Shown here: positions 17,107 through 25,514 of the stretch, piece by piece
Layout of the letters: every line of letters starts with the position of its first letter
How positions within the stretch are numbered: position 1 is the stretch's first letter
Source of the DNA: Clostridioides difficile
GTDB lineage: Bacteria; Bacillota; Clostridia; Peptostreptococcales; Peptostreptococcaceae
NCBI RefSeq assembly: GCF_900243075.1
Contig: NZ_OEZH01000170.1
Location: forward strand, 34,555-98,554
Reading direction: 5' to 3'
Length of the DNA stretch: 64,000 nt
The notes under the pieces: model-generated
Databases searched by the model: none
What the model saw: the letters and a program-made list of their open reading frames with translations, nothing else
What the model was told of the DNA's origin: nothing
Translations under genes and position numbers: made by a program

Positions 17107-18054
17107 ATGAGAATAGCGAAAACTACTTTTAATGATGTCTTTTCAAATGATGTAAGTGGAAGTATTTTAAAAGTAGAAAAATATGTTGATAAAAAATGTG
17201 CATCTGTATTTGATATTTTGACCTATACTGTTATTGTTACAAATATGAGTAGGTATAAAACTGGAAATATATTTTTCAAAGACTATATTTCTAAATATAT
17301 AGAGTTTATAAATAATACTGTAAAAGTTAATGGTATTATAAAGTGTGGATTAGACCCAAAACAAGGTTTTTACATAGGAAGAATAGATGCAAGTTGCAAA
17401 AAAATAATATCTTTTAAAAGTGTGGTTTTGCCAAATTCGTCATATAGAGTTATAAAGAATAATGCCAATATATACTATTACTATAAGTATGATTTAGAAA
17501 AATTTCCAACAAGAATATCAGTAGAAAGCAATAAAGTCTATACGAGTATAAATAAAACTGTTTTTAAGCAGTTAAATATAAGTAATACTTTAAAGGCACC
17601 TAAAAATTTAAAGGAAATATTAAAAGTAAATATAAATAGTAAAGTATTTGATGTTAAAATTATGAAAAACTCTATAAATAAAGGCAAAGATACGAAACTA
17701 TGTGATTTAATAGTTTTTGGAAGTATAGAGTTTGAAATGGACTATAGTTATAAAAATCGGAGTAGATTTAAAATGGTAAAAAAATCTAATAATATTCAAG
17801 AAGATGATTATTATAACAATGATGTACAAAATAATAATGAAAGTATAAGTGATTATAGAAAACAAATAAGTTTTAGTGACAATAAAATCAAAAAGATAAT
17901 GAAAACTTTTGGATTTTCTTGTTTAATTTGTTCACCAGTTGGGATTGTTTATGAAGATATGAAAGAAATAAATATAAAAATTGAACATACATCAATAAAT
18001 GAATTGAATCCAGATGAATTATTTATAAATACATCACTATTATTGTATTATTAA
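17107..18054 (+). CDS. Conserved hypothetical protein with DUF11/DUF3794-like segments
   Basis: A 315-residue soluble protein. Residues 20-110 (DILTYTVIVTNMSRYKTGNI, then DYISKYIEFI) match the beta-strand pattern of DUF11-type conserved repeats. The C-terminus (about 270-315) echoes the domain of the preceding gene. A hydrophilic Asn/Asp-rich linker lies near 230-255. No signal peptide or membrane helix. AAAGGTGG precedes ATG 17107. Probably forms an operon with the upstream gene. Clostridial proteins joining these domains are often spore or surface associated, but the function is unknown. Confidence 0.55.
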   Translation: MRIAKTTFNDVFSNDVSGSILKVEKYVDKKCASVFDILTYTVIVTNMSRYKTGNIFFKDYISKYIEFINNTVKVNGIIKCGLDPKQGFYIGRIDASCKKIISFKSVVLPNSSYRVIKNNANIYYYYKYDLEKFPTRISVESNKVYTSINKTVFKQLNISNTLKAPKNLKEILKVNINSKVFDVKIMKNSINKGKDTKLCDLIVFGSIEFEMDYSYKNRSRFKMVKKSNNIQEDDYYNNDVQNNNESISDYRKQISFSDNKIKKIMKTFGFSCLICSPVGIVYEDMKEINIKIEHTSINELNPDELFINTSLLLYY

Positions 18055-18357
18055 TTATTCAAACCTAAAATTTGAATTTGTTGCATTAGTCTTTGATTAA
18101 AGGAAGAAAGATATTATCATATGTCTTATAGATGCAAATGATTAATAGAAATTGTTAGTTTTAAATAATGATAAGTATTATGTGTAATATAATATTTCAA
18201 ATGTATAGATTTACGATAAAATAAGACAAATATGTTGAAAAAATGATAATCACAGAGAACTTTTGCCTTCTCCAATTAATATATTATTATTAGTAATAAC
18301 TTTAAAATTATATTACTATTATATAAAAATTGGCTTAAAAGAGGGTGAAAAAAGTAA
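18055..18357. other. Non-coding gap
   Basis: AT-rich spacer between the DUF11-like gene and the amidase. No gene, terminator with a clear U-tract or riboswitch core is recognisable. The amidase ribosome binding site (GAGGGTGA) lies at its right end. Confidence 0.5.
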
Positions 18358-18900
18358 ATGAAAATATGCATAACAGTAGGTCATAGTATACTAAAAGGTG
18401 GTAAAAGTACAGGTGTAAATGGTATAGTTGATGAATATAATTATAACAAAAAATTAGCTCCTATATTAGCTGAGATGCTTATAAGTCAAGGTAATACAGT
18501 AGATGTAATAATTTGCCCAGAAAGACATTTTATGTCAGAGAGAGAAGAGTTTTTCTATAGAGTTCCAAAGGTAAATAGTGGTAAATACGATTTGTTAGTA
18601 GAGCTACATTTAAATAAAGGTGACGGAACAAAATCTGGTACAGAAGTGCTTTATTATGGTAATGAAGGTTTAGAATATGCTAAAAGAGTATCTAATAGAC
18701 TTGGAGAATTATTTGAAAATAGAGGAGCTAAAAAAAGAGAAAATTTATATATATTGAGAAATACAAATCCAGTTGCAATACAGATTGAAAGCTTTTTCTG
18801 TGATAATGTGGATGATTGTAACAAAGCAGATGAAGCAGGTTATGATTATATAGCACGATTGATTACAGAAGGTATATTGAATAAAGATATAAATATGTGA
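18358..18900 (+). CDS. N-acetylmuramoyl-L-alanine amidase, CD27L-type catalytic domain only
   Basis: A 180-residue zinc amidase (Amidase_3) that cleaves the bond between MurNAc and the stem peptide. It closely matches my recollection of the catalytic half of the C. difficile phage endolysin CD27L: same start (MKICITVGHS), zinc ligands His9, Glu26 and His84, and catalytic Glu144 in QIESFFCDN. The C-terminal wall-binding half of the endolysin is absent; the protein ends at ILNKDINM. There is no signal peptide and no holin nearby, so release would need lysis or it acts inside the cell, for example in the mother cell. A domesticated phage gene is likely. Confidence 0.88.
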   Translation: MKICITVGHSILKGGKSTGVNGIVDEYNYNKKLAPILAEMLISQGNTVDVIICPERHFMSEREEFFYRVPKVNSGKYDLLVELHLNKGDGTKSGTEVLYYGNEGLEYAKRVSNRLGELFENRGAKKRENLYILRNTNPVAIQIESFFCDNVDDCNKADEAGYDYIARLITEGILNKDINM

Positions 18901-19017
18901 GATTATGGTGATTTAGGTGTTGATTAATACCTTTTAATCTTAGATACAAACTAAAATACAATATATTAGTATAATTTAAACTTACAAAAGATATATTAGT
19001 TTAGTTATCAACAAGAA

Positions 19018-19063
19018 ATACTCCTTGAAAATATTGATTTATCAATATTTTCAAGGGGTATTT
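19018..19063 (+). terminator. Rho-independent terminator-like hairpin
   Basis: CTCCTTGAAAATATTGA (19021-19037) pairs with TCAATATTTTCAAGGGG (19042-19058) around a tiny loop, followed by TATTT. The remaining gap up to 19226 shows nothing else. Confidence 0.7.
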
Positions 19064-19226
19064 AAATGTAAAAATTTAATTGATTTGGTGTTAAACTATA
19101 GCTTTGTATAATATCTATTTTTATCTTCAATCTAATAAATAATATAAAAATATCACAACTTTGTATTATAATAATATAATGTAGAAAAATATAAGAAACA
19201 AGATAAATATAACAAGGTGGTAATAT

Positions 19227-20720
19227 ATGAAATATACATTTGAAAGTTTTAAATTAAATGAAAAGATACTTAAGTCATTAAAGAGTTTAGAATATAATAT
19301 ACCTTCTAGAGTACAAGTAGAGGTTATTCCAAAATTGTTGGATGGTCAAAACATAGCAGTGAAGTCAAATACAGGAAGTGGAAAAACAGCAAGTTTTGCA
19401 ATACCTATATGTGAGAATATAGATGTAGAGTGCAATAATATTCAAGCTCTTATAGTAGTTCCAACAAGAGAATTAGCTTTGCAAGTAAAAGATGAGGTAT
19501 CAAATATAGGAAGGCTAAAAAAGGTGAGATGTAGTGCTATATTTGGCAAACAATCTATAAAAGAACAAATAGCTGAGTTAAAGCAAAGGGTTCATATTGT
19601 TGTAGCTACTCCAGGTAGAATAATTGACCATATAAATAAAGGTACTGTTAAGTTGGAAAACATAAAATATTTAGTAATAGATGAGGCTGATAAAATGTTT
19701 AATAAAGGATTTGTTGAACAAATGGAAAATATATTAACAAATCTACCTAAAGAGAAAATAGTAGGTCTTTTCTCAGCTACAATAGGTGAAGAGATAAAAT
19801 ATGTATGTGAAAAATATATGCCAGATTACAGTGTTATAAATATAAAGGAAAATGAAAGTAATACCAATCAGAGAACAAGACAAATAGATGACAAAATAAT
19901 CAAGGCAAATGAAAGAGAGAAGTATATCATTTTAAAAGAATTAATATACAGCGAAAATCCAAAGAGTGTAATAATATTTTGTAATACTAAAGAAAAAGTA
20001 TCTAAATTATATAATAAAATGAGTAAAGAAGGTTTTTTGATAAGAGAGTTACATGCAGATTTATCGCAAGAAAGAAGAATTTTTGTGATTAAGGATTTTA
20101 AAAATCAAAAGTTTAATGTATTAGTTAGCAGTGATGTAGCATCGAGAGGAATACATATTGATGATATTTCTTTAGTAATAAATTATGATGTGCCACAAGA
20201 CAAAGAAAACTATATACATAGAATAGGTAGAACTGGAAGAAAAGGAAATAGTGGAAAGGCCATTACTATAGTAACTGAAAAGGATGAAAAATATATAGAG
20301 AGTATAGAAATGTATATAGGATATAAAATAAATGAATTAAAAGATATAGAACAAAGTAGAATTACGCAGGGCAAAGTTTTATTTGAAGAACATTCAAAAG
20401 CAATCCTAAAAAAAGTATCAAAGAGAAAAAAAGCTGATAAAAATTCTTACAAAAGTAAAGAGATAAAACCAAATACAGAAAGTGAAGTTGTTAAATTATA
20501 TTTAAATGCTGGTAAAAAGAAGAAAATAAGAGTCTTAGATGTAGTTGGGGCATTTAGTAATATAAAAGGTATCACTAATGATGATATAGGTGTAATTGAA
20601 GTTCAAGATTTATGTTCATATGTAGATATATTAAATTATAAGGGAGATTTGATATTAAAAAAATATAAGGAGATACCTATAAAGAAAAAGATGGTTAAGG
20701 TGAAAAGAGATATACGATAA
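19227..20720 (+). CDS. dbpA: DEAD-box RNA helicase with a DbpA-type RNA-binding tail
   Basis: A 497-residue ATP-dependent RNA helicase. Motifs in order: SNTGSGKT (Walker A), PTRELA, TPGRIIDH, DEAD, SAT, HADLSQERR, SSDVASRGIH and HRIGRTGRKG. After a Lys-rich linker, residues 415-497 match the DbpA RNA-binding domain (VVKLYLNAGKKKKIR, then GVIEVQD), which in DbpA targets 23S rRNA hairpin 92 during ribosome assembly. That role is likely here. AAGGTGG precedes the start. The symbol is by domain similarity; YxiN/CshA-type names are alternatives. Confidence 0.87.
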   Translation: MKYTFESFKLNEKILKSLKSLEYNIPSRVQVEVIPKLLDGQNIAVKSNTGSGKTASFAIPICENIDVECNNIQALIVVPTRELALQVKDEVSNIGRLKKVRCSAIFGKQSIKEQIAELKQRVHIVVATPGRIIDHINKGTVKLENIKYLVIDEADKMFNKGFVEQMENILTNLPKEKIVGLFSATIGEEIKYVCEKYMPDYSVINIKENESNTNQRTRQIDDKIIKANEREKYIILKELIYSENPKSVIIFCNTKEKVSKLYNKMSKEGFLIRELHADLSQERRIFVIKDFKNQKFNVLVSSDVASRGIHIDDISLVINYDVPQDKENYIHRIGRTGRKGNSGKAITIVTEKDEKYIESIEMYIGYKINELKDIEQSRITQGKVLFEEHSKAILKKVSKRKKADKNSYKSKEIKPNTESEVVKLYLNAGKKKKIRVLDVVGAFSNIKGITNDDIGVIEVQDLCSYVDILNYKGDLILKKYKEIPIKKKMVKVKRDIR

Positions 20721-20852
20721 TTTAATTATTGCTATTAATTAAGTATAATCAAGTGAATTAGTTTTATATCTTTATAAAAATGAGAAAGAACTTATTATTT
20801 GTTTAGATAAAATAAAATTAATAGGAAAAAGAATTTAATTAAGAGGTGTTAT

Positions 20853-20972
20853 ATGAAATATTTCGGAAACGGACTAAGCGAAGTACACAAAGAATTCATT
20901 TGAATGATTGTTGTAAATGGAAGGAACATTTTCGCACAAAAAAGAAATTTTATAGAAGTTAAATTGGAATAA
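20853..20972 (+). pseudogene. Tiny open frame, probable gene remnant
   Basis: AAGAGGTG and ATG 20853 open a 16-codon frame (MKYFGNGLSEVHKEFI) ended by TGA at 20901. The same frame then continues for 22 codons to TAA 20972. The rest of the 20721-21110 gap holds nothing recognisable. A leader peptide or the stump of a decayed gene are both possible; I cannot assign a family. Confidence 0.2.
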
Positions 20973-21110
20973 ATTAAATAAACAACAAATAAAATAAAGG
21001 GATTATTGATTTTATCTATATTTTGAATTATACTATCCTTAATAATGATAATAGTTATTTTAAATATAAGTAATAAATATATATTATAGAAATATTAAAG
21101 GGGGAAATAT

Positions 21111-21866
21111 ATGGCATATTTTAACTATAATAACAAACAGTGCTACTATAATGAAATTGGAGATGGTACACCATTACTTTTTTTACATGGGAATACAGCC
21201 TCTTCTAAGATGTTTAACGATATAATCAATTTTTATAAAGATGAATATAAAGTAATATTAATTGATTTTGTAGGTCATGGAAAATCTCAAATGGTTGATA
21301 AGTTTTCTGCTGACTTATGGTTTGATGAGGCTATGCAAGTTATATGTTTTTTAGAAAAAATGAATTATAAAAAAGTAAACATAATTGGTAGTAGTGGAGG
21401 AGCTCTTGTTGCACTAAATGTTGCACTTGAAAGACCTGATTTAGTGAATAAGGTAATTGCAGATAGTTTTGAAGGAGAAGTTCCTCTAGAGTCATTTGTG
21501 CAAAATGTGAAAATAGAGCGTGAAGCATCGAAACAAGATGATGGTGCAAAAGCTTTTTATATTTATAATCAAGGAGAAAACTGGGAAAAAGTTGTGGATA
21601 ATGATACAGAAGCTATTCTTGAACACTATAAAACTATAAAAAAATTTTTTCATAAACCGCTAGAGACTATTCAATCAGAGGTACTTTTAACTGGTAGTAG
21701 AAAAGATGAATTTGTAACTTATGACTTTTATGAAAATTTGTTTTTAGGGCTTATTGAAAAAATTAAAAATGGTAAAATGCACTTGTTTGATGAAGGTGGT
21801 CATCCTGCAATTTTATCAAATGGACTAAATTTTTCAAATGTAGCAAAAAAATTTTTAAAAGAATAG
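21111..21866 (+). CDS. Alpha/beta-hydrolase
   Basis: A 251-residue cytosolic hydrolase of the alpha/beta fold. Visible are the oxyanion segment LFLHGNTASS, the nucleophile elbow GSSGG (Ser near residue 94), DEFVTYD with a candidate catalytic Asp near 203, and GGHPAI with the catalytic His near 228. Esterase, lipase or peptidase activity cannot be separated from sequence. It has its own AAAGGGGGAA site and ends at a hairpin shared with the convergent SNF2 gene. Confidence 0.85.
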   Translation: MAYFNYNNKQCYYNEIGDGTPLLFLHGNTASSKMFNDIINFYKDEYKVILIDFVGHGKSQMVDKFSADLWFDEAMQVICFLEKMNYKKVNIIGSSGGALVALNVALERPDLVNKVIADSFEGEVPLESFVQNVKIEREASKQDDGAKAFYIYNQGENWEKVVDNDTEAILEHYKTIKKFFHKPLETIQSEVLLTGSRKDEFVTYDFYENLFLGLIEKIKNGKMHLFDEGGHPAILSNGLNFSNVAKKFLKE

Positions 21867-21942
21867 TTAGTGTATTTATTATGTATTGATAATATCTATT
21901 TTAGTGAATATAATATCAAATTCTATTTACATAAGCTTTAGA

Positions 21943-21986
21943 GCTCCACTACATAAGTTTTAGAATAAATTTATGTAGTGGAACTT
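21943..21986. terminator. Bidirectional hairpin between convergent genes
   Basis: TCCACTACATAA (21945-21956) pairs with TTATGTAGTGGA (21971-21982). A and T runs flank both sides, so it can stop the alpha/beta-hydrolase (+) and SNF2 (-) transcripts. Confidence 0.65.
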
Positions 21987-22000
21987 TAAGATTAAATAAT

Positions 22001-25000
22001 TTAATTAAATAAATCCATTATCTCATCATCAGATAGACTTCTTAATACACCTTCATTAGAAAGTTCTCCATTTATAAATTGGTTTATAAGTTCTTTTTTA
22101 CTTTCTTGTAACTTTATTATTTTTTCTTCTATAGTGCCTTTAGCAATTAGTTTTATAACTTGTACTGAATTTTTTTGTCCAAATCTATGAGCTCTATCAC
22201 TAGCTTGATTTTCTACTGATGGATTCCACCATGGGTCAAAGTGAATTACCATGTCAGCAGTTGTAAGGTTTAATCCAGTTCCACCTGCTTTTAAAGATAT
22301 TAAAAAAACTTTTTTATCCATACTATTATTAAACTCATCTACAAGTTCAAGTCTCTCTTTAGCATTAGTTTTACCATCTATATAATGGTATTTAATTTTA
22401 TACCTATCAAGTTCTTTACTTATGCTCTTAAGTACAGAAGTAAATTGTGAAAACAACAATATTTTGTGGTTTTCGTTTATACTATCCCTAAGTATTTCTA
22501 AACATGTTTCAATTTTTGAACTTTTTTTATTGTAATCTTTTACTACTATGCTTGGTTCTAAACAAAGTTGTCTTAATTTGGTTAAATAAGAAAAGATAAC
22601 TATTTTATCTTTATTTAGATTTTTATCTTTTATTTTATCTTGTATATCTTTTGCATATACACTATATATCTTTTTCTGGTCTTTATTCAATTCAACAAAA
22701 AAGTTTTTCTCAATCTTATCTGGAAGCTCTTTCATAACTTGTTTTTTACTTCTTCTAAGAATAAAAGGTTTTATTAGTTTTTTTAAATTTTTAACATTAT
22801 TTTCTTTATTTATGAACAATTCCTGAAATTTTGCTTTACTATATAAATAACCAGGCATTACAAAATCAAATATAGACCATAATTCTAGCAGATTATTTTC
22901 CATAGGTGTACCAGTAAGTGCAAATTTGTTTTCTGCATTTATACTTTTTACAGATTCAGTTACTAAAGCTACTGGATTTTTGATATTTTGAGCTTCATCT
23001 ATTATACAATAATCAAACTTTACTTCACTATATTTTTCTAAATCATTTCTAAGAGTACCGTATGTTGTAAGTATTACATCAAAATTTTCTAATTCCATAA
23101 AACATTTTTCTCTATCTCTTTTGCTTCCATGTATCAATAAAACTTTTATATCTGGGGCAAATTTTTCAAATTCATTTTTCCAATTATAAATGAGTGATGT
23201 TGGTGTCACAATTAGACTTTTTTTATTGGCTAATGATAATAAAAATGTAATAGTCTGTATTGTTTTACCAAGCCCCATTTCATCAGCTAATATACCACCA
23301 AATTTATAATAATCTAAAACTTTAAACCAATTAAAACCATTTATTTGATAGTCACGAAGGTTTGCTTTTAAATTTTGAGGAATTTCTAAATTTATGTTAT
23401 CAAAATTTCTAAATTTTTCGCATATGCTGTGTAGTTCTTTTTTGCCATTTATAAATTTTAAATTTTTACTTTGTATCATGTCATTTATATATAGGGCTTT
23501 ATTATTATGAATCTTATTATTTTTTGATTTATCAATTATATCTAGATTTTCAACTAATTCAAAAAAATCTTTTGTCTCCCTTTCTGATAAATCTATAAAG
23601 TTTCCATCTTTAAGTTTATAAAAAGTACGTTTTTCTTGAAAAGCTTTTAAAATAGCTTTGTACTCTTTTGGATTTATATCAGATATATTAAAGTTAAATT
23701 CTAGATAATTTTGATTAGTCTGATTGATTGAAGCTTGAATTGATGAAGAATTATATATCTTTTTCAATTTAAACTTTTCAGAATAATATATATCTCCAAA
23801 TTCTTTTAAAGATTCTAATTGTAAATCTAAGAATGTAAATAGGTCATAGTCTGTTCCTTTAAACACATAATTATTATTTTCTTTTATAAATTGTGAAGAA
23901 GTCAGTTTATTTTCAATTTTAGTTTCTTTTTGTGTGTCGGGAAGTACAAATTTTTTGCCTTCATCATTATATATATACTTTACATCACAACATATATTGC
24001 CATCAATTATATCAAAATAGAACTCAGCTTTAAAATCTTTTGTTATATTATTTTTTATGCTATCATCCAAATAAACTTCTTGAGCTATTGATTTTAATCT
24101 AGGAACTAACAATCCTAAAACATCTTTAGAATCTTCTTTATCAAATTTCAACTCTTTAGATTTTGATAACACTTGATAGATTTTTGAATAATCATGAGCT
24201 TTTTTATGTGATAACAAGTAGATATTACCATTATATAAAAGTACATCATTTTTTCTAGTAAGTGGAACAGGCAGTGAATCTTGAGAAGATAAGACTATTT
24301 TATCTTCTATATTTTTAAAATTAAACTTTATTGGTAAATTATCATTCAATATTTTTGGATGATATTCTTCTTTAGAAAAAATAAGAGTAAAATCTTTGTA
24401 TTTAATAGCATTTAAAAATTGTTTTAAAGAACTTGCATTTATTTCCATGAATTTTTTTGAGTATGATGAAGAAAAGTTGTATGAAAGATTTGTACCATAT
24501 TCTTCTATGATATCTACTAACTGCTCATCTTCATCAGCAAAATAGTGAATGTTGGGGTTGTAAACAAATTTCTTCCCAAAATCTAACTCATATCCATTAA
24601 TTTTTGAATATGCAAATTCAGTAATGTTTTTTAAAATGTACATTTTATCAATTCCGATTTTAAATTCAGCAATTGCTTTATTTGAATCGACGTTTATCAA
24701 TACATCTAAATTAACTCTTTCCCTTTTAGTGTTATCTAGAAAAGAAAGTAGTTGTTTACTTAAGTCTAAGCTGGATTTAGAATTAGTATTAGAAATTTTA
24801 TCACTACCTAATATTTCTACTAGAATAGGAGGGACATCTTTTTTATTTTTTATTTGTTTTAAGCTTTTTATCACAATAGCAACTATATGTTTACATATGA
24901 AAATACTTTTATTTGTACTATTTGATTGACAATCAGCACAACTACAATCACTTTCAATTATCCTAAAATGTATTATATCTATAGTTATTGAATTAAAATA

Positions 25001-25180
25001 AAAGCTATAATTATCTTCAGAATTGACTCCACCACGAAATGTTAATAGGTTATTTTGTAGGTCATCAATATCTATGTCTATATAATCAACCAGTTGGTTG
25101 GTGTAGTATTTTACACCTCTTGACCATCTTGATGGTTCTGTATTTCTTCTTATTAATTTATATATCATATCTATTTTCAT
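22001..25180 (-). CDS. SNF2-family helicase with an N-terminal SWIM zinc finger
   Basis: About 1059 residues. An N-terminal SWIM zinc-finger domain has CxC (Cys79, Cys81) and CxH (Cys96, His98). A long middle region (about 130-590) follows. The C-terminal Swi2/Snf2 ATPase shows DEMGLGKTIQT (Walker A), DEAQ (Walker B), LTGTPMENN, FILRRSK, FSQF, SLKAGGTGLNLT and DRAHRFGQ. It is a DNA-dependent translocase of the stand-alone bacterial RapA/HepA-like group; the role in the cell is uncertain. A GTG at 25189 overlaps the ribosome site AAGGTG, so ATG 25180 is preferred. No restriction or defence partners flank it. Confidence 0.88.
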   Translation of the reverse strand: MKIDMIYKLIRRNTEPSRWSRGVKYYTNQLVDYIDIDIDDLQNNLLTFRGGVNSEDNYSFYFNSITIDIIHFRIIESDCSCADCQSNSTNKSIFICKHIVAIVIKSLKQIKNKKDVPPILVEILGSDKISNTNSKSSLDLSKQLLSFLDNTKRERVNLDVLINVDSNKAIAEFKIGIDKMYILKNITEFAYSKINGYELDFGKKFVYNPNIHYFADEDEQLVDIIEEYGTNLSYNFSSSYSKKFMEINASSLKQFLNAIKYKDFTLIFSKEEYHPKILNDNLPIKFNFKNIEDKIVLSSQDSLPVPLTRKNDVLLYNGNIYLLSHKKAHDYSKIYQVLSKSKELKFDKEDSKDVLGLLVPRLKSIAQEVYLDDSIKNNITKDFKAEFYFDIIDGNICCDVKYIYNDEGKKFVLPDTQKETKIENKLTSSQFIKENNNYVFKGTDYDLFTFLDLQLESLKEFGDIYYSEKFKLKKIYNSSSIQASINQTNQNYLEFNFNISDINPKEYKAILKAFQEKRTFYKLKDGNFIDLSERETKDFFELVENLDIIDKSKNNKIHNNKALYINDMIQSKNLKFINGKKELHSICEKFRNFDNINLEIPQNLKANLRDYQINGFNWFKVLDYYKFGGILADEMGLGKTIQTITFLLSLANKKSLIVTPTSLIYNWKNEFEKFAPDIKVLLIHGSKRDREKCFMELENFDVILTTYGTLRNDLEKYSEVKFDYCIIDEAQNIKNPVALVTESVKSINAENKFALTGTPMENNLLELWSIFDFVMPGYLYSKAKFQELFINKENNVKNLKKLIKPFILRRSKKQVMKELPDKIEKNFFVELNKDQKKIYSVYAKDIQDKIKDKNLNKDKIVIFSYLTKLRQLCLEPSIVVKDYNKKSSKIETCLEILRDSINENHKILLFSQFTSVLKSISKELDRYKIKYHYIDGKTNAKERLELVDEFNNSMDKKVFLISLKAGGTGLNLTTADMVIHFDPWWNPSVENQASDRAHRFGQKNSVQVIKLIAKGTIEEKIIKLQESKKELINQFINGELSNEGVLRSLSDDEIMDLFN

Positions 25181-25189
25181 ATTATTCAC

Positions 25190-25514
25190 CTTACCTCACT
25201 GTATATATTATAATCTAAATACATTCAATTTACACTCTAAATTTAAGACTAAAATTAAGGTAGATATGAATAGTTTTTATCTATTGCAAGATATATGTAA
25301 ATAACAATTTACTATTAGATTTTTGTTGAATTATCTTATAAACTATGAGTGAAAAATAATTATACAAATAGATTATTAGTAAATATAAAATTTTATTATT
25401 AGAAATATTCTTGGAAATTACAATACATAAAATATAGAGTATGATATTTGAATAAAAAGAATGTATAATAAGTGTAGTAATTTGTATTTATTATTAGGAA
25501 AGGAAAATATTAAT
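25190..25514. other. Divergent non-coding region
   Basis: AT-rich spacer between the SNF2 gene (-) and the molybdopterin oxidoreductase (+). Promoters for both must lie here, but I see no distinctive operator, riboswitch or gene. An in-frame ATG at 25461 lacks a ribosome site. Confidence 0.4.

Noticed and set aside
20853-20972. A second in-frame TGA followed by a small stem-loop, a possible mini-selenoprotein
   Set aside because: The frame is only 38 codons, the stem AAATG/CATTT is 5 bp, and the loop has GGA where GGU is expected. No protein family is recognisable, so decay is the simpler reading.
22001-25180. SNF2 helicase as part of a DISARM-like defence system
   Set aside because: No methyltransferase, nuclease or other partner genes flank it, and the SWIM-SNF2 form is common as a lone chromosomal gene.
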